Below, in pieces: positions 27,354 through 35,986 of a DNA stretch of 64,000 nucleotides. How positions within the stretch are numbered: position 1 is the first letter of the stretch; each line of letters opens with the position of its first letter. Made by a program: the position numbers and the translations under genes. Origin of the DNA: a virus; IMG/VR virus record IMGVR_UViG_3300025162_000006, positions 1 through 64,000 of that record, one strand, 5' to 3'. The notes beneath the pieces were generated by a model. The model was not told where the DNA came from, searched no databases, and saw only the letters and a list, made by a program, of their open reading frames with translations.

Positions 27354-28460
27354 ATGCCACAGTATGATATTGTTTTAACTCAAAATACCCATGCTACGGG
27401 TACGGAATACAGTGAGAAAGTAGTCAACCTCTCAAAAGGTGGATTGATCACTGCAAACGCCAGTAGGGTACCGACTGTTCACGCCGTTGGGGTTGATGGT
27501 TATATGCTTGTCGCAGACAGTTCTCAGGCAACTGGTTTGCGTTGGGCGGTAGTCTCCGGTGGTCACACTCAAAACACTGATACCGGAACAACGGCCGCAG
27601 ACTGGACTCTTGACAACGATGGATACAAGGTACACCTGATTGCGGAATCCGCTCAGAAAATGAAGTTAATGAATGATGCTGCGGGTTATGCTGACATTCA
27701 GGCTTATGACGGTACATTCAATAAGGTTACGGTTGGTTCTGCCTCTCCATCCGGAGCATACGAATTATGTCATAAAACCTATGTTGACGGGTTATTTGCT
27801 GCGAATGATGCAATGATTTTCAAGGGTACAATTGGCACTGGTGGCACGATCACCATTTCAGCATTTAACGCTCTCACTACCTATAATGCGGGATGGACAT
27901 ACAGGGTTATTGAGGCGGGAACGATCAGGGGCGTTGCGTGTGAGATCGGGGATATCGTCATGGTAATTGTAGATCGCACTGGTTCCGGTAATGTCAACGG
28001 AGATTTTACCGTAGCGCAAACCAATCTCGATGGCGCAGTGATAGGACCGGCCTCGGTTACCGATGGATACCTTGTACTGTTCGATGGAGCAACCGGAAAA
28101 CTCATTAAAGCGGGTACTGGTGCGCCTGGAAGTATGGCCTATGCGAATACTACGGACTATGTTCCTAAAACCTTATTCGATGCCTATACGATGCTCTATG
28201 CCGACACTGATAATACTCCCGCAGCTTTAACCATTGGAGCCTCCACGATCGTCGGTAGAAAATCCTCCGGAGGTATTTCAGCATTAACACCGGTTGAAGC
28301 GATGAATGTTTTATTTGTGAGCGCACCGGCGAATAATACCTCTGCCGGTACTGCGGGAATGATCGCATGGGATGGGAACTATTTTTACCTGTGTACATAC
28401 ACTGGTACTGCGGGAAACGCAAAGTGGACCAGAACGGTAATGTCAACAATTTGGCCGTAA
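27354..28460 (+). CDS. Tail fibre-like protein
   Basis: 368 aa, Gly/Thr/Ala rich, mainly beta. A GGHTQNTDTGT motif near residue 70, common in fibres of Bacteroidota phages, is followed by a KMKLMNDAAGYADI segment and a C-terminal domain ending WTRTVMSTIWP. It sits among baseplate genes, so it probably forms a short fibre or baseplate appendage. Confidence 0.7.
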   Translation: MPQYDIVLTQNTHATGTEYSEKVVNLSKGGLITANASRVPTVHAVGVDGYMLVADSSQATGLRWAVVSGGHTQNTDTGTTAADWTLDNDGYKVHLIAESAQKMKLMNDAAGYADIQAYDGTFNKVTVGSASPSGAYELCHKTYVDGLFAANDAMIFKGTIGTGGTITISAFNALTTYNAGWTYRVIEAGTIRGVACEIGDIVMVIVDRTGSGNVNGDFTVAQTNLDGAVIGPASVTDGYLVLFDGATGKLIKAGTGAPGSMAYANTTDYVPKTLFDAYTMLYADTDNTPAALTIGASTIVGRKSSGGISALTPVEAMNVLFVSAPANNTSAGTAGMIAWDGNYFYLCTYTGTAGNAKWTRTVMSTIWP

Positions 28461-28470
28461 TAATTGAATC

Positions 28471-28944
28471 ATGGCAGCGGGAGACATCAAAGGATACAGG
28501 GAGGAATCAAACGGTTCTTTCACAGAAATAAATCTGAATGACTATTATTCCAACACCTCAAACGGTATTGTAACGGATAAGTTTCCCATTACTTACGATG
28601 ATCTACGGAATAATTACCTACAAGACGGTATTGAATTAGTGAATCTCGGAAGTGGGTGGTGGATTGACTTGATTAGTGTTATGGTTTACAGGCCTGATTT
28701 AATTGGGGGTTACTCGGGGGGAGTTGATATTACGATAAAAGTAGGTAGCGGTGCTATTTGTACAATCCCGGGCGCAGATGTAATTACGAATAACACTCAC
28801 GCCGGAACATACAAAGCCGCAATAACGGAGGGAGCATGCGGTCCTGCAATTATACTTGCACAATCAAACGGCAATTATGATGAAGGCAATGTAAGTAATG
28901 AACCGTTCCTTTTAGTGATTGCATACAGGAAATTTCAACCATGA
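28471..28944 (+). CDS. Hypothetical structural protein, 157 aa
   Basis: Gly-rich beta protein with many Asn and Thr and no motif I recognise. It lies between the fibre-like gene and the gp25-like gene and overlaps the latter by 4 bases, so it is probably a virion component of the baseplate region. Confidence 0.55.
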   Translation: MAAGDIKGYREESNGSFTEINLNDYYSNTSNGIVTDKFPITYDDLRNNYLQDGIELVNLGSGWWIDLISVMVYRPDLIGGYSGGVDITIKVGSGAICTIPGADVITNNTHAGTYKAAITEGACGPAIILAQSNGNYDEGNVSNEPFLLVIAYRKFQP

Positions 28945-29315
28945 ATGTAGCAGTTAAATATCCGATTCAACCGAATACTACCGGAAAATTAATCATGGTA
29001 GATGAACGGGAGAGTATTATTCAAAGTATTAAGCAGATCCTCCGGACCCCTATCAAAGATCGCTTTTTCAATGAGGGTTACGGTAGTAATTGCCACAAGC
29101 TGACATTTGAACCGAACGATCAGGTATTACATGGTTTACTGAATTACTTTATTGCCGATGCTCTTTACAAGTGGGAGAAACGGATTCGCTTGGTGGATAT
29201 ACTTTTCGAGCGAATAAGTGAGAATCAGGTTAATTGCGTTTTGCTTTATGTTCGGGTTACGAATAACATACTGGAAACATTTACATACCCTTTTTACAGG
29301 GAAATAATTTTTTAA
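28941..29315 (+). CDS. Baseplate wedge protein, gp25/gpW type
   Basis: 124 aa with the gp25 pattern: an N-terminal arm, then ESIIQSIKQILRTPIKDRFFNEGYGSN, a helix with ALYKWEKRIRL and a final pair of strands. Gp25-like proteins join wedge and sheath and are needed for sheath assembly in contractile tails. It directly precedes the J-like gene, the usual order. Confidence 0.9.
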   Translation: MNVAVKYPIQPNTTGKLIMVDERESIIQSIKQILRTPIKDRFFNEGYGSNCHKLTFEPNDQVLHGLLNYFIADALYKWEKRIRLVDILFERISENQVNCVLLYVRVTNNILETFTYPFYREIIF

Positions 29316-29316
29316 C

Positions 29317-31311
29317 ATGGATAACCCTTGGATTAGTTACATAGACAGGACTTACCAACAGATCAAGAAAGCGATCTTGGATAAGATCATTAACCCCGTT
29401 ACTGGTATCCCTGAAATGGTTGACCATTCAGAGGGTAATGACTTCGTGAAGATGATCGGAATTTGGGCGGGAATCGCAGAAATGCAAGGTTATTATCTCG
29501 ACAATCGTGCAAGGGAAACATTCATCACAAAATTACAGTTATTCGAAAGTGCGGTAGAGATCGCAAGGCAAATGGATTACCGCACCAGGGGAGCATACCC
29601 GTCTCAGGGATATGTTCGCTTTACGATTAACTCTACCCATAGCTCACCGATTTCTATTCCCTCCGGTACGGTAGTTAAAACAGATCAGGAGTTACAATTC
29701 ATCACTACGGCCAGCATGGTTATCCCTGCCGGTAGCTTATCGGTACTGGTTCCGGTTAAACAGATGAAGAAAGTAGTTCTCCCGACATTTCAATCTACCG
29801 GTTTACCCGATCAGGTTACGATACTTGAAAAAAAGGTTGTCGATGATTCTACGGAGGTTTGGTCGGGTGGCGAGTGTTACACCTTAACGGAATCGTTTGC
29901 GTTCGCTGTAGGGGTCGCTACACCCTCTGTCGGTTATTTTGACATTGATAACGGTACACAGAATCTCCCCACTGATTCAATAACCTCAATAACCGTTAAC
30001 GGGGTCCAGTTGTTATCCTCTCCGGTGGCGTTTACCACGAGCGGAGAATTTACGGCCGGTTTGGTCGCTACCGCAATAACCAATGGCGTAACGGTTCCTG
30101 ATTATGTTGCCATCACTTCCGGTAAAAGAGTATTGATCTTTGCAACCACAAAGGGGAGCGGTTCAAACGGGTTGGTCCTTGCGGTTACGGCAACCGCAAA
30201 CATATCCATTGTGAATAAAACAAATTTCAGGGGAGGGGATGATGAATCTGCATACAGGGTTTACAGACCATTCGTGAACAAAGATCAGGTAATGACCATT
30301 GAGTTCGGTAACGGAGTTAACGGTGCAATTCCATCCGGAGACATTGACATCAGTTATTATCTGACTGAGGGGGTTAATGGAAATATGCCGGCCGGTACAA
30401 TTACAAAGATCGTATCCACTATCACACTCCCGCAAGGGAAAACCATTTCGGTAACCAATCCCGAAAATACGCAGGGCGGGATAGATCAGGAGAGTTTGCT
30501 CTCAATTCAGAAGAATCTCCCGCTCTTTATTCGCACAAGGGATAAGGCGGTATCAGAACAGGATTACATTGATATTGCAAGGTTGGCCCCTGGCGTTTAC
30601 AATGCGAAGGTTTATTTCGTTTGCGGTAAAACGGTTGGCGTTTATGTTCTCCCTTATGGCGGTGGATTGAGCAATCTCGAATTCCGAAAAAGAGTTTGGG
30701 ATTATTTTGAAAATAACCGTAGAATGTTAACCACAAAGGTTGACATAAAACCGGTCGGAGAGGTATTACTCAATTTGTCATTTGATGTTTATGTCAAATC
30801 AGGGTATAACACTACTGCGGTTCTTCAATCAGTGAGAGACAATTTACTGAATTTGCTTGGTTGGAAAAATGCGGTTATCAAAACAAGGTTATTCATTTCC
30901 GATTTATACGAAACGGTTGAAACAACAATAGGGGTTAAATCCTCTTATCTAACGGCACTTTCCATTGTTCCCTATGCGGAGTATCAGTTAGAGGGAGATA
31001 AGCAGTTAAACTGGTCCCGTACGCTACTGGATACAGGATTAACGGTAACCGTTTTCAAGATCAGTTTCTTTAACACGACTCAGTTCACCGTTCACCGGAA
31101 CACGGTTAATGTTGGCACCCATTCGGTAGGGGATTTAATCACTTACGAACAGATCAGTTTCACAGTGTTATCGGGGAGTTATTCGGCAAATGATTCATGG
31201 ATTTTCAGAACCTATCCGAGCACCGATGTAAATGCCGGTAAGATTGAATTACAGGAGTTTTCGGTTATCACTGCTTACGATGCGAATATCACACTTAATT
31301 TGGCGCAGTAA
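29317..31311 (+). CDS. Baseplate J-like protein
   Basis: 664 aa wedge component. N-terminal MVDHSEGNDFVKMIGIWAGI and RQMDYRT.GAYPSQGYVRF segments, a central NKDQVMTIEFGNGVNG strand and a C-terminal SEQDYIDIARLAPGVYNAKVYF motif define the family. Residues about 218-309 look like an inserted beta domain ending RGGDD, similar to inserts in the 16487 protein and the sheath. A C-terminal extension of about 110 residues is strand-rich. Confidence 0.9.
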   Translation: MDNPWISYIDRTYQQIKKAILDKIINPVTGIPEMVDHSEGNDFVKMIGIWAGIAEMQGYYLDNRARETFITKLQLFESAVEIARQMDYRTRGAYPSQGYVRFTINSTHSSPISIPSGTVVKTDQELQFITTASMVIPAGSLSVLVPVKQMKKVVLPTFQSTGLPDQVTILEKKVVDDSTEVWSGGECYTLTESFAFAVGVATPSVGYFDIDNGTQNLPTDSITSITVNGVQLLSSPVAFTTSGEFTAGLVATAITNGVTVPDYVAITSGKRVLIFATTKGSGSNGLVLAVTATANISIVNKTNFRGGDDESAYRVYRPFVNKDQVMTIEFGNGVNGAIPSGDIDISYYLTEGVNGNMPAGTITKIVSTITLPQGKTISVTNPENTQGGIDQESLLSIQKNLPLFIRTRDKAVSEQDYIDIARLAPGVYNAKVYFVCGKTVGVYVLPYGGGLSNLEFRKRVWDYFENNRRMLTTKVDIKPVGEVLLNLSFDVYVKSGYNTTAVLQSVRDNLLNLLGWKNAVIKTRLFISDLYETVETTIGVKSSYLTALSIVPYAEYQLEGDKQLNWSRTLLDTGLTVTVFKISFFNTTQFTVHRNTVNVGTHSVGDLITYEQISFTVLSGSYSANDSWIFRTYPSTDVNAGKIELQEFSVITAYDANITLNLAQ

Positions 31312-31928
31312 TGTTTTCCCTGAAAGATAAAATATTCTCCCTGTTCGGTATCAATTCGGTACATGACGATCTGTTCAAGGTGAACGGCAAAGGATTCCTC
31401 CAACGGTATAACGAAAAACTTGCGGAAGACTTTGACGAAAACGAACTGGATAAGACACATCATTTTTCCAATTATTTGATCAATCCGGATAGCTTGTTAA
31501 CACGGTTTATCCCATTGAGATATGAAAGCATGGGAGGGTATGATTCCGTTCTCGCTTCAATCGGTTTGAGGGAGATTCCCATGAGGCGGGTATTGAAATA
31601 CATTATTCCGTTATACAGGAAAAAGGGTACAAAGATCGGTTACATTGCCATGTTCCGGATGATCGGTATTGATGGCACTATTTTGATCGATGAGTACGAA
31701 TCGGATAAGGGATTTGATTCACCTATCACATGGGATGATACAGTCCGGAGGTTAGATGGTTCCGATTCTACCTGTTCGGATTATGGTATTCAGCTATTCG
31801 GGACCATGGCGTATTCTGCTGCATTAATGAATGAGATCAGGTCCGTTGTGGAATTCAATGAACCGATCAATGCAAGGCTTGTCAGGTTAACATATAATCA
31901 GGTAATTATTCCTGAAATTGGCGATTAA
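31311..31928 (+). CDS. Tail protein I-like baseplate protein
   Basis: 205 aa following the J-like gene with a one-base overlap, the standard gpI slot. Residues about 95-125 carry the YRKKGTKIGYIAMFRMIGID pattern of tail protein I family members, which attach fibres to the wedge. The N-terminal third is helical and charged. Confidence 0.75.
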   Translation: MFSLKDKIFSLFGINSVHDDLFKVNGKGFLQRYNEKLAEDFDENELDKTHHFSNYLINPDSLLTRFIPLRYESMGGYDSVLASIGLREIPMRRVLKYIIPLYRKKGTKIGYIAMFRMIGIDGTILIDEYESDKGFDSPITWDDTVRRLDGSDSTCSDYGIQLFGTMAYSAALMNEIRSVVEFNEPINARLVRLTYNQVIIPEIGD

Positions 31929-31945
31929 TTTTAATAACTCATATC

Positions 31946-33922
31946 ATGCAAAGAAGAATATTTGAATTCAGGGCAGATGATAAAACCGTAGATTTTAACG
32001 GTTCACTGATGGGTATTGTTGAGTCAGGCGTTTACAGGGGGTATGATGCTCACTTAATCGCAGGGTTAACACTGGAATTGGTTCACACGCAAAGCGGTGC
32101 TACATTTGTGGATGATACCCCCGCAGTTGTGGAGAATGTCGGGATACTGCGAACAAAGCAAGGAACTGTTATCAGGGAGAGCGCACCGGTGGAGATCACT
32201 ATTGGCGGGAACAATTACGGTAGTGGTCACCCATCCACGAGAAACCGTATTGATCTTATCGTTTGCGAACATTGGCATCAGGATATAGTAGATGGAGTAC
32301 AAGCGATCTATTACGCTATCCCTGGCACTCAGGCGAGCAATCCAGTTCCTCCCGCACTAACGAACCCGTCAAAACAAATGATTATCGGAACACTATTCCT
32401 GCCCGGGAATTGTGTTAGCTTGGATACTTACGGAGTGAAGTTCACAAAGGCCTCTCTCCCGCTCAATCCATCACTACCTGATACCGCTTACCCCTGTTAT
32501 TTTGACGAGACAAATAAAGTCATCAAAACGGATTATCTTGACAGGGCGTATTACTATATCGTCAGTGGTGGGATTGATTCAGATTATCCGGAGGTTCGGT
32601 CGTTTGATCTGTTCACAATTCCGAATATGGTTGCAACAATTATTTCAGATCAGAAATATAAATTCGTTTCGGGTTACGGGATAATACTTCAACCGGAGTT
32701 AGAGTGGTCCATTGCGGAGGCGTTTGAGGAAATTCAGGTTTACATGGTTGGGAGTGCTTACGGTGGTTCCTCCGGTAGCTATGTTCTTGTAAACACTGCA
32801 AGATTGTACAAAAATCAGGTGAATAAACTCTACAAGGCACTCATTGGGAATATTGGAACAACCGGAGTATTGGGAGCGGGAGCTCTCACACTCGAGGCAA
32901 CGGGAAACATTCAAAAGATAACAGTATCCGGAAATGCTGACCTGAAAAGTATCAATACTTTCGCACAACCGAACACGATCGCCGGATTTGATTCCGGTAT
33001 GCAGTTAATCGTACAGATCAATACCGCAGACAGGATTACCGTAAAACACTTGGCGGCTAACATTACCGCACCATACAAGAACATTTATATCTACGGGAAA
33101 AGGGATATTGTTTTATCAGGGAACATTACGCTATACCTGTACGAAGATCAGGATAAATTTGTTCTTTTCCAGTGGAATGCAGATGTAGTGATTTCCACTA
33201 CTGCGGGTCCGCTCTCAAACCGAAACGGAGTATTCTGCGGAACTGGTTCCAGTGAAACCATTGAGGCATTCAAGGCGCTGATGGTTACCGGAATGTTGAG
33301 TAACGATTTATTGTTCGTTGACGAGATCACTGCGGGAGCAAGTGAGGCCGGTAATAAATTCAGGTACACAGTCAAGATCAGAAACGCTCCTACGGTTGAT
33401 TCAGATAGCCAGGGGAGCACTGCGTGGTTAACTTATACCGAACTATCAAATACAAAGAAAACGGGTTGGCAACGCCTTGTAATGACTGAGGATGATGGTT
33501 CGGGTTGTAACGGGGTACTGGTCATTGATTGGGGAAAACTTTCATTAACAGGATACCAGTACGGAACATATAAAGCGGGTGCGCTTTTCGGTATTACTCC
33601 ATTGTTGAATTGGACCGGAGACAATTCAATACCGTTGGTCACGATAACCGGAACCATTGCCGATGTTGACGGTTCCAGTCCGTTGTATGTAGTTGATGCG
33701 GGAGAGAATGTTGTGGTTACACTGAAAACGATTACCCTTTGCGCAAATAAGTTCACTATTAAAAATGTTAATGGATATGTTTGCAGGGTGGAGAGCGATG
33801 TCAGTGACCCATTCGGAAACGCTCAGGCTATAACGGTTAACACAAACGGGGGTGCTGCAACCTTTTGGAAGAACGGCGCTAAATTTGAAGTAACCGGAGA
33901 TTACGAAGAAATTTATTTGTAA
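31946..33922 (+). CDS. Tail fibre/baseplate-attachment protein
   Basis: 658 aa. The N-terminal 230 residues resemble fibre N-domains that dock onto gpI-like proteins (RNRIDLIVCEHWHQD.....YYAIPGTQ; then Pro/Asn-rich). The rest is strand-rich with a short helix and several Gly/Asn turns, compatible with a long fibre shaft. Assigned by position and composition. Confidence 0.65.
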   Translation: MQRRIFEFRADDKTVDFNGSLMGIVESGVYRGYDAHLIAGLTLELVHTQSGATFVDDTPAVVENVGILRTKQGTVIRESAPVEITIGGNNYGSGHPSTRNRIDLIVCEHWHQDIVDGVQAIYYAIPGTQASNPVPPALTNPSKQMIIGTLFLPGNCVSLDTYGVKFTKASLPLNPSLPDTAYPCYFDETNKVIKTDYLDRAYYYIVSGGIDSDYPEVRSFDLFTIPNMVATIISDQKYKFVSGYGIILQPELEWSIAEAFEEIQVYMVGSAYGGSSGSYVLVNTARLYKNQVNKLYKALIGNIGTTGVLGAGALTLEATGNIQKITVSGNADLKSINTFAQPNTIAGFDSGMQLIVQINTADRITVKHLAANITAPYKNIYIYGKRDIVLSGNITLYLYEDQDKFVLFQWNADVVISTTAGPLSNRNGVFCGTGSSETIEAFKALMVTGMLSNDLLFVDEITAGASEAGNKFRYTVKIRNAPTVDSDSQGSTAWLTYTELSNTKKTGWQRLVMTEDDGSGCNGVLVIDWGKLSLTGYQYGTYKAGALFGITPLLNWTGDNSIPLVTITGTIADVDGSSPLYVVDAGENVVVTLKTITLCANKFTIKNVNGYVCRVESDVSDPFGNAQAITVNTNGGAATFWKNGAKFEVTGDYEEIYL

Positions 33923-33978
33923 CCGCACGATATTTTTTGTTTAATTGTTATCAGTTGAGATAAGACAATACGCAAATT

Positions 33979-34344
33979 ATGGGAACTTTGACCGGAGTGT
34001 TTCAGGGAGAACCTTTCAGGATGAAAATTGTAGAGAGGGATAACGATGGCAACATTGTGGATTTATCCCTGTATGCGAATGTTATCGTTCGTGCGTGGAC
34101 CCTTGTCAACAATATAAAACTTTATTCATTTGTCGCAAAAGATGGTTACGGTCCCATCACTGCATTGAGCAATACGGAATATGAGGTCACCGTTCGGAAT
34201 TATGAAACAAAGACCATGGCACCCGGGCCGTTATTCATTGAGATTTATGTTTGCGATGTGACCGGTACGGAAACCGCAATATTCTCCGGTAAGGTTTGCA
34301 TGATCTTACATTCACACAGTAAAGACGAAGTATCCAATGGTTGA
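33979..34344 (+). CDS. Small Ig-like structural protein
   Basis: 121 aa, all-beta, resembling BppU-type N-terminal domains (GEPFRMKIVERDNDGNIVDL, then a YEVTVRNYETKTMAPGPL pattern). Such proteins connect receptor-binding modules to the baseplate. It overlaps the repeat fibre gene by 8 bases, suggesting the two act together. Confidence 0.6.
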   Translation: MGTLTGVFQGEPFRMKIVERDNDGNIVDLSLYANVIVRAWTLVNNIKLYSFVAKDGYGPITALSNTEYEVTVRNYETKTMAPGPLFIEIYVCDVTGTETAIFSGKVCMILHSHSKDEVSNG

Positions 34345-35986
34345 ACTGTATATACTTCATAACACTTTTGAGGTTACCGTAACAGGCGAGAGATCGGTTA
34401 CGGTAACTGTCACAAATGGATTGAGAGGTATCCCTGGCAAAGCTGTGGAGATTCAAAATACCGGTACCGTAATACAGTGGAAATATGTCGGGGATGATAA
34501 CTGGATTGATCTCATTCAGGTAAGCGCACTCAAAGGCGATCAGGGAACACCAGTCGAGATTAATAATTCGGGTACCGCAATTCAATGGCGCTATATCGGA
34601 GATCAGGACTGGACTACAATCGTAAACCTTTCCGATCTCAAAGGAGATGCCGGCAGGGAGGTAGAGATCAGGAACGATGGTTCTCATATCCAATGGCGTT
34701 ATGTCGGAGATCAAAACTGGAATAACATTGTTACGCTCTCCGATCTTATCGGTCCTCGGGGATATCAGGTTGAAGTACAGAATACCGGAACTTATATCCA
34801 GTGGAAATATTCGAATGATGTCAACTGGACAAATCTCATTTTGTTATCTGACCTCAAAGGGAATAAAGGCGATCAGGGAGATGCGGTACAGATCAGGAAT
34901 AATGGCTCATATATCCAGTGGAAATATGAAACGGAAACTGACTGGACAAATCTCATAGATATATCCTCTTTGATAGGTCCGCAGGGTTATCAGGTACAAT
35001 TACAAAACACCGGTACATACATTCAATGGAAGTATTCAAATGATGTCTCTTGGGCCAATCTCGTTGCACTTGCGGATATTAAGGGTAACAAGGGAGATCA
35101 GGGAACACAGGTGCAGATCAGGAATAACGGTACGAGTATCCAATGGAAATACGCAACTGATGTCGAATGGACCGATCTTATTTCTATTGCCTCACTGGTA
35201 GGAAATAGAGGTTTATCCGTAGAGATCAGGAACAACGGTAACGCAATACAGTGGTCCGTAGAGGGTGCAAACTCTTGGAGTGATATTGTCACACTCGCTG
35301 CGATCACTCCGGATATTTCGGGTAAGGTTGACAAGGTTAACGGTAAGGGTTTGTCAGCAAACGATTTCACGGATGATATAAAAAACAGGTTGGCGAACAC
35401 GCAAGGAATAAATACGGGAGATCAGGATTTATCGGGAAAGGTTGACAAGGTTAACGGAAAAGGATTATCCGCAAACGATTTCACGGATGATATAAAAAAC
35501 AGGTTGGCGAACACGCAAGGAATAAATACGGGAGATCAGGATTTATCGGGAAAGGTTGACATGGTCGCAGGAAAAGCATTGTCAACGAACGACTACACGG
35601 ACGCAGACAAAGCCAAAGTTGCAGCCACATCCGGAACCAATACTGGTGACCAGGTAAAATTTACTCCCCGCGTCTATTCCGTTGCGTCAAGTGCCACCCC
35701 TACTTTCAATACTAATAATTATGATGCTATATCCATCACCGCGCTTGCTGAAGCGATAACTTCAATGACAAGCGGTATGACAGGATCACCTGCCAACTTT
35801 CAGAAGCTAATTATCCGTATTTTGGATAATGGAACAGCAAGGGCGATAACATGGGGAGCAAAATTCGTTTCTAGGGGAGCAACGTTGCCAACTACTACTG
35901 TGATTAGTAAACTACTTACCGTGGGTTTTATTTATAATTCAGTCACTACAACGTGGGGTTGTGTTGCAGTAAGTCAGGAGGTTTAG
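34337..35986 (+). CDS. Repeat-containing tail fibre
   Basis: 549 aa. Residues about 35-325 comprise eight tandem units of 35-38 residues, each with VEIRNNGTxIQWKY, a D..W pair and a KGDQG-type turn; two turns read GNKGDQG. Three 38-residue units follow (KVDKVNGKGLSANDFTDDIK type), the first two nearly identical in DNA. The C-terminal 110 residues form a separate beta domain. Odd: base composition changes inside the third unit at about 35560, suggesting a recombination junction. Confidence 0.85.
   Translation: MVELYILHNTFEVTVTGERSVTVTVTNGLRGIPGKAVEIQNTGTVIQWKYVGDDNWIDLIQVSALKGDQGTPVEINNSGTAIQWRYIGDQDWTTIVNLSDLKGDAGREVEIRNDGSHIQWRYVGDQNWNNIVTLSDLIGPRGYQVEVQNTGTYIQWKYSNDVNWTNLILLSDLKGNKGDQGDAVQIRNNGSYIQWKYETETDWTNLIDISSLIGPQGYQVQLQNTGTYIQWKYSNDVSWANLVALADIKGNKGDQGTQVQIRNNGTSIQWKYATDVEWTDLISIASLVGNRGLSVEIRNNGNAIQWSVEGANSWSDIVTLAAITPDISGKVDKVNGKGLSANDFTDDIKNRLANTQGINTGDQDLSGKVDKVNGKGLSANDFTDDIKNRLANTQGINTGDQDLSGKVDMVAGKALSTNDYTDADKAKVAATSGTNTGDQVKFTPRVYSVASSATPTFNTNNYDAISITALAEAITSMTSGMTGSPANFQKLIIRILDNGTARAITWGAKFVSRGATLPTTTVISKLLTVGFIYNSVTTTWGCVAVSQEV
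35357..35561 (+). repeat. Tandem direct repeat, period 114 bases
   Basis: 91 bases at 35357-35447 recur identically at 35471-35561 (period 114, 38 codons). The third unit diverges abruptly after 35561. The identity at DNA level points to recent duplication or repeated homologous exchange. Confidence 0.93.
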
